DNA of 64,000 bases from Waterburya agarophytonicola KI4 (lineage in GTDB: Bacteria > Cyanobacteriota > Cyanobacteriia > Cyanobacteriales > Xenococcaceae). The stretch spans positions 1 to 64,000 of the forward strand of contig NZ_JADWDC010000008.1 of NCBI RefSeq assembly GCF_020640915.1, read 5' to 3'. Below are positions 41,502-51,212 of this stretch, one piece after another. Both the position numbers and the translations under genes were made by a program. The notes beneath the pieces are model-generated. The model made no database searches. It saw only the letters and a program-made list of their open reading frames with translations, and had not been told where the DNA came from. How positions within the stretch are numbered: position 1 is the stretch's first letter; each line of letters starts with the position of its first letter.

Positions 41502-43481
41502 TCAAGCATCATAAATATCAATAATCATACCTAACAAATAATTGTTACCATCAAGATCTTGAAAACAAGACTTTTGAGTAACAATTATTTTCTCATTACC
41601 ATCTCGATCTGTGAACGGTTCTTCTTCAGTTTCTCGACCGCCCGACAGCATGACTAATTCATCTTTTGCCCAATAAATATCAGCTTCCTCTGGGGCGTAA
41701 AAATCTGGTTCGGATTTACCCAACATTTCTTCTTTGGAATAGCCTAAAAAATCACAATAAGCATCATTTATTAGTACCCAACGATGATTGGTATCTTTAA
41801 CAAAAATGGGATTACGAATACTATCTATAGCTTTAGCTAAAAAGTCTTGTGCTTTTTCAGTTTTTTGTTGTTGTTGACTGATGGTACTAATATCTTCATA
41901 GCAACCAAACAAACCAATCGTACGACCATTTTTATCTTTTAACGGTAATTTGCTAGTTTTAATGGTCAGAATAGTACCATCATCTCTAATTTGAGACTCT
42001 TCATAATTAATTTTAGGCGAGCCACCAGCCATAATCACTTCATCATCAGCACGATATAGATGAGCAGATTTATGCCAACTTAATTCAAAATCATTTTTGC
42101 CCACAACTTCTTCAGGAGAACTCAACCCGGTATCACTAGCAAATAATTTATTACAACCCAAATAATTAAAATTAGTATCTTTCCAAAAAATTCTTTGAGG
42201 TAAAGTATCAAATATTAAATGTAGTAGTTGTTGAGATTCTCTTAGTTCTCGTTCTGATTGTTTGCGATCGCTAATATCAGTCATTAGTCCATCCCAAATA
42301 ATCGAACCATCCCCTTGTTTTTCTGGTTTGGATGCAGTTTGAATCCATTTTTTCTTACCAGAAGGAGTTACAATTCTTCCTTCCCAATGTTTAGGCTTAA
42401 GAGTTTGGGCAGAATGACTGACTACCTGTTCAAAATTCGATATGTCCTCTTGACAGATTAAAGAAATAACTAACTCAGAATTTTGGATGATTTGCTCTGA
42501 AGTGTATTCAAGTATTTCTTCACAATCAGAGCTAATATAAGGAAAAGAAAATTTACCAGTGGTATGGAGTTTGAATTGATAAATTGCACCTGGCACGTTG
42601 GTAACTAGCTTTTCAAAACGAGCTTTACTAGCAATTAATTCTTCAGTTCTTTTGACGATTAAACTTTCTAAGTTTTGTGCTTGTTCTGCCAGTTGTTTTT
42701 CTAACTCAACTCTTTCGGTAATGTCTTCAAAAGTTCCCGCTATACCAATTACCTTGTTTTGTGAGTCGCGTAAAAGAAATTTATTAGTTTTTAACCATTT
42801 TTCGCCACCATCTGCTTGCTTTTGTGACTCAATGATATTGTGTTCAGGTTTTTCCGATTCTATTATACGGCGATCGCATTCTCTAAACCAATCTGCTTCT
42901 TCTTTTTTCCAAGGAAGATCGTAGTCAGTTTTGCCTATAATTTCCTCAGGAGAAGCTAACCCCGCAACATCGGCTAGAACTTGATTGCAACCTAAAAAGA
43001 CAGAATCTCGATCCTTCCAAAAAACAGCCATCGGCAATTTATCCAATACCTCTTGGATTTGTTGAGTAGATTGGGAATTACGAACCTCAACAGTAGTAGA
43101 AGAAGATATTTTCGTTGCGTTTAACAAAACTAAACTATTTCCTTCTAATTCCAGTTTGACCGCCGACAATCTCACAGGTACGCGCTTGCCAGTAGAATCT
43201 AAATAAGCTCTTTCGATGGTAAAGCTTCCCTCTTGTTCTAAGCGAGCTTGCTCTATCGGCTGCTTGTAATGATATTCCTGGGGTGTAATTGCCCAGATGT
43301 TTAAGCCTAGAGTCTCTATAATATTACGACCGATCAAAGTAGCAAAAGCCTGGTTGGCATCTAAAATTGTGCCGTCAAATTCATAGACAGCTTGGGGAGT
43401 AGGAGAATTATCCCATAAAGCTCGATGATATTTTTGACTTTTATCAGAGGTAACTAATGGGTCAAATTTCTGCTTTACCAT
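41502..43481 (-). CDS. Multi-PAS sensor protein without an output domain
   Basis: A 659-residue soluble protein made of about five PAS domains: near 20-135, 145-265, 290-410, 425-540 and 550-659. PAC ends such as GIAGTFEDITERVELE and DGLMTDISDRKQSE are clear, and a coiled coil lies near 270. Such strings usually lead into histidine kinase, GGDEF or EAL domains. Here the gene stops right after the last PAS (MIIDIYDA), so it has no output. It may be a kinase that lost its catalytic half, or a stand-alone ligand sensor. It is convergent with the phosphatidylinositol-synthase-like gene. Confidence 0.88.
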   Translation of the reverse strand: MVKQKFDPLVTSDKSQKYHRALWDNSPTPQAVYEFDGTILDANQAFATLIGRNIIETLGLNIWAITPQEYHYKQPIEQARLEQEGSFTIERAYLDSTGKRVPVRLSAVKLELEGNSLVLLNATKISSSTTVEVRNSQSTQQIQEVLDKLPMAVFWKDRDSVFLGCNQVLADVAGLASPEEIIGKTDYDLPWKKEEADWFRECDRRIIESEKPEHNIIESQKQADGGEKWLKTNKFLLRDSQNKVIGIAGTFEDITERVELEKQLAEQAQNLESLIVKRTEELIASKARFEKLVTNVPGAIYQFKLHTTGKFSFPYISSDCEEILEYTSEQIIQNSELVISLICQEDISNFEQVVSHSAQTLKPKHWEGRIVTPSGKKKWIQTASKPEKQGDGSIIWDGLMTDISDRKQSERELRESQQLLHLIFDTLPQRIFWKDTNFNYLGCNKLFASDTGLSSPEEVVGKNDFELSWHKSAHLYRADDEVIMAGGSPKINYEESQIRDDGTILTIKTSKLPLKDKNGRTIGLFGCYEDISTISQQQQKTEKAQDFLAKAIDSIRNPIFVKDTNHRWVLINDAYCDFLGYSKEEMLGKSEPDFYAPEEADIYWAKDELVMLSGGRETEEEPFTDRDGNEKIIVTQKSCFQDLDGNNYLLGMIIDIYDA

Positions 43482-43594
43482 TGATAGCTTAATTTTCCTA
43501 TCTAAAATTTGGGCTTAATTTCAACTCGATTTTGTATCTTATCCTAGGTTCTCCTGCAATCAGTGTTCCCCAAAATGCCAGAGAAGTTAACAAA

Positions 43595-44287
43595 TCAATT
43601 GTTGGATACTTGATAGTGAAGAAAAACTTCTGACTCAACTTGTTGAAACTCCAGCAATTTTAGCTTCTTACTCTGAGATTGTAAAAATCCTTTACCGCCG
43701 ACTGGAGTCGGAGAATTATTGCCACCAAATATTACGGGACATACTGTCAACCATAATTCATCAATCGAGTTTTGCGCCATAAGAGATGCGATCGATTCTC
43801 CTCCACCTAAAATAGCTAATTTATTTAAACCTAGTTTTTTTAACAAAATTAAAGTAGATAGCCAGTCGATTTGAGAATCATTTTCTCGGGCAGTATTAGC
43901 AACTATAATGCGCTCAAATTCTGGTTTATTACGCCATAATTGGGCATTTATGGGTAAAGTTAACAACCATCGCGGTACTGGCTGTTGAAAAAATCGCCAC
44001 TGCGGATTGAGATTTCCCGATGCGGAAAGCACTATTTGCACAGGTTGTACGGATTGCGATCGCATTTTTCTGGCTTTTTGTAGTTGAGGATCGGATACGG
44101 ATAGAGTCGTGCCATAGGCTCTCAATGTACCCGCACCAAAAATCACTCCATCCACCAAAGAAACTTGTCTTTCTAAATGAAGTTTGTCTTGAGCCGAGCC
44201 AAAACGGGCAGCAGAGCCTTGATTGTCGGCTATTTTTCCATCCGCAGTCATGGCTAAAATAGCGATAGTTCGGGATCTATTATTCAT
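43595..44287 (-). CDS. RibD C-terminal-domain reductase
   Basis: A 230-residue protein of the dihydrofolate-reductase-like RibD_C family. It starts with IAILAMTADGKIAD, the classic substrate-NADPH loop, followed by DGVIFGAGTLRAYGT near 47 and LAILGGGESIASLM near 160. In riboflavin synthesis this domain reduces the ribosylaminopyrimidine intermediate. Here there is no deaminase half, so the protein is a stand-alone reductase that may complement a separate deaminase or act on another pterin-like substrate. The C-terminal block DELWLTVCPVIFGG is well conserved. Divergent from the kinase gene, with 121 bases between. Confidence 0.88.
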   Translation of the reverse strand: MNNRSRTIAILAMTADGKIADNQGSAARFGSAQDKLHLERQVSLVDGVIFGAGTLRAYGTTLSVSDPQLQKARKMRSQSVQPVQIVLSASGNLNPQWRFFQQPVPRWLLTLPINAQLWRNKPEFERIIVANTARENDSQIDWLSTLILLKKLGLNKLAILGGGESIASLMAQNSIDELWLTVCPVIFGGNNSPTPVGGKGFLQSQSKKLKLLEFQQVESEVFLHYQVSNN

Positions 44288-44408
44288 AGTTTGTTTTCAA
44301 GTGGGCTTAATTTTCTAGATTATAAGCATGGCAAATATTGTCTTAGTGGCTATGATAAAAATACAACGATAGAGATTATAGTGTAAGCATGCGCCTCGAT
44401 CTATTCTT

Positions 44409-46532
44409 ATGACACCTGGTCAATCTTCTTTCCGACGTATATTACTTTCGCGCATTCTTTTGGTTAGTGTGCCAATTTTGTTAATTGGAGTTTATGTCAC
44501 TTACAGAAAAGCTCGCTCTGCTTTTTTGGAAACTGCTAGGCAAAATTTGACTGAAAGTGCTGTGAGAAAAGGAGATCTAGTTAAACAATCAATAGAAGCT
44601 TTACGCAATAATCTCGCTAGTGCTAGCGATGCCGCCATTTCTCGTTCGGATATGTTAGAGCCAGATCTATTAATCTCTCAACTAAAAGAAGTTTTGCCCA
44701 CCGAGATTTTATGCGCTCAAATTACCGATCTCAACACTAGTCAAGTTACTGCCACTACCTGCAATGAAGCGATCGAGTTGGAAAGTAGCACTTGGAAGAA
44801 AAAGAAACAGCGCATTTTTACTACTGCTGCTCAAACAAGTGTCAAACTCTTGTTGCCTTCAACTTCTTTGATTCGGGATGCGGAGGATTCTAACGAAAAT
44901 CCTTTACGCAGACAACTCAAGCTTTGGATTACCGCTCCAGTTTACGATCGCAATGGCGATTTGCGCTACGCTCTTAGCGTCAAGTCGGCTATTTTGGCAC
45001 AGGAAATTATCGAACCAGGATCTTTAGAAGGTTATCCCGTAGTCATCGATCAAGATGGCACTATTTTGGCACATCCTTTTATTCAGAGAGTGGGGCGTAA
45101 CATCAAACAAATGCCAGATTCTCAAAGACTCAATGCTCTACTCAACAATGCAATCTCTAACAAGCCCGATTTTTTACATTTATTTTATTTAGAAACTGAT
45201 GGAGTGGAGTTAGTTGCTGGATATAGTTCGATTTCTTCTCCTGTTACCAATAAGAATTCAGAGAAATGGATTATCTTGGCGGTAAGCCCCATTGATGCTG
45301 CCCTCGAACCCCTCAAGGATATTCGCCAAGCTTTGGTGGGGATGACTTTGGGCTTGATTGCTGCTAGCTCTTTGGTTACTCTTTATTTATCCCGCGAATT
45401 GGCTCGCCCTTTAGAGCAAATTAGAGACTACTCTCTGCGAGAAGAGCGTTTGCACGGTAGCAGCGATCGATCTAATGATGAAGTTGATTCTGCTGAATTT
45501 GTTTCCCAGGTAAAACGCCTTCCAGAGAATTTCCAAATCAGGGAGTTTAATCAGCTTTCTGTAGCTCTCAATGATATGGTGAGTCGACTTAGAGCCTGGG
45601 GAGATGAAATTGTTTCAGCGTGGAAAGAAGCACAGGCAGCTAATAAGTTAAAGAGCGAATTTTTGGCAACTACTTCTCATGAGTTAAGAACGCCTCTCAA
45701 TGGCATTATTAACTGTATTCGTATTGTTCAAGATGGCTATTGTGATACCAAGGAAGAAGAAAGAGAATTCCTACAACAGGCGGATGATGCAGCAATTCAT
45801 TTGTTGGGAATTATCAATGATGTTTTAGATATTTCTAAAATTGAAGCGGGTAAATTGTCGGTAAATATTGTCAAGGTTGACCTAAAAAAAATCTTACATG
45901 AAGTTATAGATTTACATTTAGTATCGATTCAACATAAGAAACTATGCTTAAAAACTCCTCTTTGGCAAGAAAATATTTATGTTTTAGCAGATTCGGCAAA
46001 ATTGAAACAAGTTCTAATTAATATAATTAGCAACGCAGTTAAATTTACGGATCGTGGCACGGTGGCAATTGAAGTTAGCACCAAAGTGAAAATCAACAGT
46101 TTAGAAGTAGAAAATAGTCAATCTTTATTAGATTTAGAGCGCGCAAAAGAAGGCAGTGATTTCCCATCTCTATCCAGGGATGATTTTTATCGAAGTGAAA
46201 TTTTAGAATCTGATGAAAATGATTTATCGAACAAAAATCAGCATAGTTTATCTAGTAAAGAACAAAATTATAATAATCCAGAAGTAATAGTTATTGTTGA
46301 AGATACGGGCATTGGTATTGAAACAAATCAGCAAGATAAGTTATTTAATCCTTTTGTTATGGTAGATGGTTCGACAACCAGAAAATTTGGCGGAACTGGA
46401 CTAGGCTTGGCTATTTCTCGCAATTTAATTGAATTGATGAATGGGTCTATTTCTTTATATAGTGCAGGAGAAAACCAAGGCACGACAGTTAAAATATCTC
46501 TACCATTGGCAGAAATAACAAGTAATAAGTAA
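44409..46532 (+). CDS. Membrane sensor histidine kinase
   Basis: A 707-residue kinase. A first span (about 10-30) and a second (about 303-325) enclose an extracytoplasmic dCACHE-like sensor. A linker and coiled coil follow, then HisKA with His424 in TTSHELRTPLNG, and an ATPase domain with N box IISNAVKFTD, G1 VEDTGIGIE and G2 GGTGLGLAIS. An unusual insertion of about 60 polar residues (roughly 570-630) lies between the N box and G1, in the area of the ATP lid. No response regulator is adjacent. The RNA ligase gene starts seven bases after the stop, so the kinase heads an operon with the RNA repair genes. Confidence 0.92.
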   Translation: MTPGQSSFRRILLSRILLVSVPILLIGVYVTYRKARSAFLETARQNLTESAVRKGDLVKQSIEALRNNLASASDAAISRSDMLEPDLLISQLKEVLPTEILCAQITDLNTSQVTATTCNEAIELESSTWKKKKQRIFTTAAQTSVKLLLPSTSLIRDAEDSNENPLRRQLKLWITAPVYDRNGDLRYALSVKSAILAQEIIEPGSLEGYPVVIDQDGTILAHPFIQRVGRNIKQMPDSQRLNALLNNAISNKPDFLHLFYLETDGVELVAGYSSISSPVTNKNSEKWIILAVSPIDAALEPLKDIRQALVGMTLGLIAASSLVTLYLSRELARPLEQIRDYSLREERLHGSSDRSNDEVDSAEFVSQVKRLPENFQIREFNQLSVALNDMVSRLRAWGDEIVSAWKEAQAANKLKSEFLATTSHELRTPLNGIINCIRIVQDGYCDTKEEEREFLQQADDAAIHLLGIINDVLDISKIEAGKLSVNIVKVDLKKILHEVIDLHLVSIQHKKLCLKTPLWQENIYVLADSAKLKQVLINIISNAVKFTDRGTVAIEVSTKVKINSLEVENSQSLLDLERAKEGSDFPSLSRDDFYRSEILESDENDLSNKNQHSLSSKEQNYNNPEVIVIVEDTGIGIETNQQDKLFNPFVMVDGSTTRKFGGTGLGLAISRNLIELMNGSISLYSAGENQGTTVKISLPLAEITSNK

Positions 46533-46539
46533 TAAATAA

Positions 46540-47622
46540 ATGGAATTACAGGACTATTTAAGAAATAGAGGATTAGATAAATTAACTGAAGAATATAATA
46601 TTAAAGTCAATCGTCATAGCAAGATTGATAATTTAGTCTGTCTTAAATATTCTCAATTAGAATCGCCAATGGGAGAAAAAATAGTTCAACAATGTCGGGG
46701 AATAATTTTTGATGAAACTAATAATTGGAATATAGTTTCTTATCCCTATGATAAGTTTTTTAATTATGGAGAAAGCTACGCTCCTAAGTTGAATTGGGAT
46801 GCTGCACGGATATATGAAAAGCTTGATGGTTCTTTAATGACTCTTTTTTATTATGAAGGAGAATGGCGAGTTCAATCTAGTGGTATGGCAGATGCTGGAG
46901 GAGATGTAAGTGGCTTCAAGTATACTTTTCAATCCTTATTTTGGAAAGTTTGGCAAGAATTAGATTATCAATTGCCAACAGAAACTGAATATTGTTTTAT
47001 GTTTGAGTTGATGACTCCTTACAATCGAATTGTAGTCAGACACGATCGCCATAAGTTAGTATTGCATGGAGTTCGTAACAAGGTTACTTTAAAAGAAGAA
47101 GATCCTCAGATTTGGACAGACAAATATAACTGGCAATTGGTTGCAACTTATCCCCTGCAAACCTTAGAGGAAATTGTTGCCATGACCGATAAGTTGGACC
47201 CGATGGACTCGGAAGGCTATATTATTTGCGATCGCGAGTTTAAGAGAATTAAGGTCAAATCTCCTCAATACGTAGCTATTTCTCATTTAAAAACAGGCTT
47301 TTCTTCTAGAAGAATGTTAGAGATTGTTGTTACCAATGAAGGGGAAGAATTTCTCAATTATTATCCCGAATGGCAAGAGCTATATCAACAAATTGCAACT
47401 CAATATAATGCCTTAATTGAAGAAATTGAAGAGCAATATTATAAGTACCAAAATATTCCCGTACAAAAGGATTTTGCGATAGCTGTCAAAAATTTGAGCT
47501 ATTCGGGGATTTTATTCGCCTTACGGGCGGGAAAATCGAATAGTGTTAAAGAATCTCTGGCACAAACTTCAATTTATAAACTGGAGAATTTATTAAATAT
47601 TAATTTTCAAGAATTAGGATAA
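46540..47622 (+). CDS. T4 Rnl1-like RNA ligase
   Basis: A 360-residue ATP-dependent ligase. The adenylated lysine is Lys94 in YEKLDGSLMT (motif I). Other motifs follow: RVQSSG (Ia), MFELMTPYNRIV (IIIa region), DSEGYII (IV) and KRIKVKSPQYV (V). The stretch DKFFNYGE just upstream of motif I resembles phage T4 RNA ligase 1, which has KFFN there. The C-terminal about 120 residues are helical, as in Rnl1, which uses such a domain for tRNA specificity. Rnl1 reseals broken tRNA anticodon loops with the help of a polynucleotide kinase. The next gene encodes exactly such an enzyme. Confidence 0.9.
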   Translation: MELQDYLRNRGLDKLTEEYNIKVNRHSKIDNLVCLKYSQLESPMGEKIVQQCRGIIFDETNNWNIVSYPYDKFFNYGESYAPKLNWDAARIYEKLDGSLMTLFYYEGEWRVQSSGMADAGGDVSGFKYTFQSLFWKVWQELDYQLPTETEYCFMFELMTPYNRIVVRHDRHKLVLHGVRNKVTLKEEDPQIWTDKYNWQLVATYPLQTLEEIVAMTDKLDPMDSEGYIICDREFKRIKVKSPQYVAISHLKTGFSSRRMLEIVVTNEGEEFLNYYPEWQELYQQIATQYNALIEEIEEQYYKYQNIPVQKDFAIAVKNLSYSGILFALRAGKSNSVKESLAQTSIYKLENLLNINFQELG

Positions 47623-47636
47623 GCGACTAACAATTA

Positions 47637-48488
47637 ATGAAAAAAGTTTTAATTTTACAAGGTTTACCTGCATCAGGAAAATCCCAGTTTGCCAAAGAAT
47701 TATTATTAGCAAATCCTGGTCGTTGGGTGCGAACAAATAAAGATCTATTACGGGAAATGGCTCACGCTTCTTATTGGTCGAAAGGGAATGAAAAGTTTAT
47801 TCTCCAACTGCGAGATACGACAATTCTAATGGCACTAAAAGCGGGGAAGCACGTAGTTATTGACGATACTAATTTCGGACATAATATCGATCGCATTAAA
47901 GAATTGGTAGCAGGAAAAGCGCGAGTCATTATTAATGATTCTTTCTTAAAAGTTCCCGTTGAAGAATGTATTCGTCGGGATTTATTAAGACCAAAATCGG
48001 TGGGTAAAGATGTAATTATGAAGATGTACAATCAATTTGTACGATCGCAAGTTGTCAAGCCAGTAATTCATAACCCAGATCTACCCGATGCCATTATTGT
48101 AGATATGGATGGTACATTAGCTATTATGGGGGATCGCAGTCCTTTTGATGTCTCTCGTTGCGATTTGGATTTACCCAACTATCCCGTACTCGAAACCGTC
48201 CATAAATGGCAAGATAGCAAAACTATTATCATTATGTCGGGACGTACTGATGACGGCAAGGAAAAAACCGAAGGGTGGTTAAACAAATACGGCGTTAAAT
48301 ACCAACATATTTATATGCGTAAAACTGGCGATCTGAGAAAAGATTCTACTATCAAACAAGAATTATACGAAAATCATATAAAGGATAAATATAATATTGT
48401 TTTCATCTTAGACGATCGCCAACAAGTAGTAGATATGTGGCGAGGTTTGGGTTTGACTGTATTCCAGGTAGCAGAAGGCGACTTTTGA
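47637..48488 (+). CDS. T4-type polynucleotide kinase/phosphatase
   Basis: A 283-residue bifunctional end-healing enzyme. The N-terminal kinase has the P-loop GLPASGKS at 9-16, the catalytic Asp in TNKDLLRE, and lid arginines in CIRRDLLRPKSVG. The C-terminal half is a HAD-type 3'-phosphatase with Asp156 and Asp158 in DMDGTLA, then MSGRTDD and FILDDRQQVVDMW. In T4 the order kinase-phosphatase is the same. The enzyme removes 3'-phosphate or 2',3'-cyclic phosphate and adds a 5'-phosphate so the ligase can seal. It begins 14 bases after the ligase stop. Confidence 0.92.
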   Translation: MKKVLILQGLPASGKSQFAKELLLANPGRWVRTNKDLLREMAHASYWSKGNEKFILQLRDTTILMALKAGKHVVIDDTNFGHNIDRIKELVAGKARVIINDSFLKVPVEECIRRDLLRPKSVGKDVIMKMYNQFVRSQVVKPVIHNPDLPDAIIVDMDGTLAIMGDRSPFDVSRCDLDLPNYPVLETVHKWQDSKTIIIMSGRTDDGKEKTEGWLNKYGVKYQHIYMRKTGDLRKDSTIKQELYENHIKDKYNIVFILDDRQQVVDMWRGLGLTVFQVAEGDF

Positions 48489-48505
48489 ATAATAATTAAT
48501 ATTCT

Positions 48506-48973
48506 TTAACTCACTACCCAGATGTATTTGGAAAATACCATGGCAATACTAATACCCAAGCTCAAACCTACCAAAACCTGAAAAGGAGTATGTCCGAGCA
48601 ATTCTTTTAATCTTTCCTCGTTGAAATTATGTTCTTCTTGAAATAACTCATCGATTAATTGATTGAGAATTTTGGCTTGCTTCCCCGCAGCTTGACGTAC
48701 TCCCGCAGCATCGTACATGACAATGATTGCAAAAAGACAAGCGATCGCAAATTCGGCAGACGACCAACCCTTAGTCAGCCCAACACTAGTAGCCAATGCG
48801 CCAACTAAAGCAGAGTGTGCGCTAGGCATTCCTCCAGGGGACATTAGATACGTAACATTTAATTTACGGCTTCTAAATAGGTCAATAACTAACTTTAACC
48901 CTTGTGCTGTAATACAGGCTAAGAGTGCGACCATTAATATCTGATTGTGTAAGATATCGGCAAATTCTTGCAT
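48506..48973 (-). CDS. Divergent PAP2 family (DUF212) membrane protein
   Basis: A 155-residue membrane protein. I start it at the ATG at 48973 (MQEFADILHNQIL), where the family usually begins, and not at the TTG upstream. The diagnostic blocks are TYLMSPGGMPSAHSALVGALAT near 50-65 (cited as one block), then FAIACLFAIIVMYDAAGVRQAAGKQAKILN. This is the acid-phosphatase/vanadium haloperoxidase-related family; the catalytic histidines of real PAP2 enzymes are only partly present. It may dephosphorylate a lipid carrier such as undecaprenyl or geranylgeranyl diphosphate. It follows crtE on the same strand with 50 bases between, a common arrangement in cyanobacteria. Confidence 0.88.
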   Translation of the reverse strand: MQEFADILHNQILMVALLACITAQGLKLVIDLFRSRKLNVTYLMSPGGMPSAHSALVGALATSVGLTKGWSSAEFAIACLFAIIVMYDAAGVRQAAGKQAKILNQLIDELFQEEHNFNEERLKELLGHTPFQVLVGLSLGISIAMVFSKYIWVVS

Positions 48974-49023
48974 GGTTTTTCTTCTTTGCCCCAAAAATGT
49001 TGTTAGTCGGTGGATATTATCTT

Positions 49024-49953
49024 CTAGCGATCGCGAGTTACTATATAGTTGGCTACTGCTCTTAAAGGCTCGGCTTTTGCACCATAAATCGATAATTGTG
49101 CGATGGCACTATCTACCAATTCTTGTGCTTTAACGCGGGATTTTTCTAAGCCCCATAGACTAGGATAAGTAGCCTTTTGTGCTTCAAGATCTTTACCAGC
49201 AGTTTTGCCCAGTTGCTCGTCTGTTGCCGTAATATCTAAAATATCATCAATTATCTGAAAAGCTAGACCAATATTTTGAGCATATTTAGATAGTCTATCG
49301 ATATCTTCTTGAGGAGCGTTGGCTAAAATTGCTCCAGACACTACGGAGGCTTCTAACAACGCACCTGTTTTATGAGTATGAATAAAACTTAAAGTTTCGG
49401 CAGTAACATCAGGTTTTCCTTCGGACTCCAAATCTAATACTTGTCCGCCAACTAAACCAGCAGCACCTACTGTATGTCCCAAACAAGCTACTACCCGAAT
49501 TATATTCTCTGGAGCGACATTTTTGGTTTGGGTAGCAACATATTCAAAGGCATAAGCCAATAAGCCATCTCCTGCTAGGATAGCAATATCGTCGCCGTAT
49601 ACTTTGTGATTGGTTGGTTTTCCGCGACGAAAATCATCGTTGTCCATTGCAGGTAGATCGTCGTGAATCAAGGACATGGTGTGAATCATTTCCAAAGCAC
49701 AAGCAGTAGGCATCGCCATCTCGGCATCACCACCAGTCAATTCACAAGTAGCCAAACAGAGAATGGGACGCAAACGTTTGCCACCAGCTAGCAAAGAATA
49801 ACGCATGGCTTCGTAAATTTTTTCTGGTCTAGCGATCGCAATAGATCGATCTAACGCCTTTTCCACTAGATCTTTTTGCTGTTTTAAATAGCTATTTAAG
49901 TCAAACGTAAGAGGTTTTTCTGACTTTCTGGGTTTTTTGTCTGCTTGCACCAT
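49024..49953 (-). CDS. crtE: Geranylgeranyl diphosphate synthase
   Basis: A 309-residue trans-prenyltransferase. It has the first aspartate-rich motif [15 protein letters not shown] near 98-112 and the second one [13 protein letters not shown] near 232. [10 protein letters not shown] near 58 binds the diphosphate. In cyanobacteria this enzyme makes C20 geranylgeranyl diphosphate for carotenoids, chlorophyll phytol and phylloquinone. The residues before the first motif, [13 protein letters not shown], with a small residue near position -5, fit a C20 product. It is followed by the PAP2-related gene. Confidence 0.94.
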   Translation of the reverse strand: MVQADKKPRKSEKPLTFDLNSYLKQQKDLVEKALDRSIAIARPEKIYEAMRYSLLAGGKRLRPILCLATCELTGGDAEMAMPTACALEMIHTMSLIHDDLPAMDNDDFRRGKPTNHKVYGDDIAILAGDGLLAYAFEYVATQTKNVAPENIIRVVACLGHTVGAAGLVGGQVLDLESEGKPDVTAETLSFIHTHKTGALLEASVVSGAILANAPQEDIDRLSKYAQNIGLAFQIIDDILDITATDEQLGKTAGKDLEAQKATYPSLWGLEKSRVKAQELVDSAIAQLSIYGAKAEPLRAVANYIVTRDR

Positions 49954-50061
49954 ACAACAGGAAAATGTACTTAATTCGATCGATCTTCATTATTACCTGA
50001 TGAGGAACTTTAACCAAGCTTTATGAAGCTATATGTGAATTTTGACTTTCTTACCCTTTTT

Positions 50062-50955
50062 TTAGTTATTAAGCGGTGCTTTTTTTGGCTCATAAAATAG
50101 AGCAGGCTGCTGTTTAATGTTTTCTGTAATCGGTTTTACCCTTTTGATTACATCGATCAAATACTCATACTGGGGTGTTTTTTCGGTAGGTAAAAATTTA
50201 GCCGACGCAGCAATATGAGAGGGAGCTGTGGCTAAAGCTTTTTGGATTGCTACAAACTCTCTGCTACCAATTTTATTGGAAATGATGATTGCTCCAGTGG
50301 GAATAACGTGAGAATCAAGATCGATGATACGAAATTGATTTGCTTTGAAGTTTTGACGATATTGATTGAATTCTTCCACAGACAAAGCAGCCCCATCGAC
50401 TTCTCTTTGTTCGAGCAATTCTAGACTAGTTTGAGGAGTGGGAGAAAAAAGAACTTTCTCCATAGTTAAACCATAAAGATTATATATCGGTAAATAATAG
50501 CTGGTTGCCGAACCTTCTTGTCCTAAAACAATACTTTCTCCCCCCAGATCTAAAATTTTCTTAAAAGAGCTATCCTGGTTAACTACGATCGCCGAGCGTA
50601 ATTTTTCTATTCCTTCTAAAGGGACTAGGGGTTGATATTTGTAGCGATAAATTGCGATCGCCGCTAAACCAGAAGGGGCAAAAACTAAATCCCATTTTTC
50701 TTGACTAATTTGCTTTAAAGCTTGAATCTCATTATAGGCTGGCTCTAGTTCAACGATACTTTTTAATTGAATGCTTAAATAGTCTTGTAGATCAGAATAT
50801 TCTTCTAAAGAACTACTGCTTTCTCCATAACCGATTACCCCAATAACTAGTTTTTGATAAACTTCTTCTTCACCTCGACCGCAGGCTGTTATTGCCCACA
50901 AAACCAATATTAATCCCAGGAAATGATGGCGTAACATATTTTTGCTCAACTTCAA
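50062..50955 (-). CDS. PhnD-like periplasmic binding lipoprotein
   Basis: A 297-residue protein with a lipoprotein signal peptide ending ITAC at Cys25. The body is of the phosphate/phosphite/phosphonate-binding (PhnD) type: LVIGVIGYGESSS, DLVFAPSGLAAIAIYR near 95, and IVLGQEGSATSYYLP near 138. No ABC permease or ATPase gene is near. In cyanobacteria, such orphan PhnD-like proteins often lie next to sensor genes and may present a ligand to a membrane sensor. It is divergent from the haem-HAMP protein at 51213 with a 257-base gap. Confidence 0.82.
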   Translation of the reverse strand: MKLSKNMLRHHFLGLILVLWAITACGRGEEEVYQKLVIGVIGYGESSSSLEEYSDLQDYLSIQLKSIVELEPAYNEIQALKQISQEKWDLVFAPSGLAAIAIYRYKYQPLVPLEGIEKLRSAIVVNQDSSFKKILDLGGESIVLGQEGSATSYYLPIYNLYGLTMEKVLFSPTPQTSLELLEQREVDGAALSVEEFNQYRQNFKANQFRIIDLDSHVIPTGAIIISNKIGSREFVAIQKALATAPSHIAASAKFLPTEKTPQYEYLIDVIKRVKPITENIKQQPALFYEPKKAPLNN

Positions 50956-51212
50956 CTAAAATCTTTACAAATCCTTTGATCGTGCGAAATAAAATAGACT
51001 TGTTTTTATCTAATTAGTCAATCTAATTTTAACAATAAAGATCGATCTAGAACGATTGAGAAAAATATATTGTTCTAAATATTAATATTTATCATTTATT
51101 TTGTCATTTTTGTTCGTCGATTGCTAAGGTTTATTTTAGAAGAAGAAATATCGTTTCCAAAATTAAAACTTTTTCAATCTTTAATACTGTTTAGTTTGAA
51201 AGGAAAAATTAT

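Noticed and set aside
48974-48994. TTG start seven codons upstream of the PAP2-related gene
   Set aside because: Family members begin with the MQEF-like segment at the internal ATG, so the extension is unlikely.
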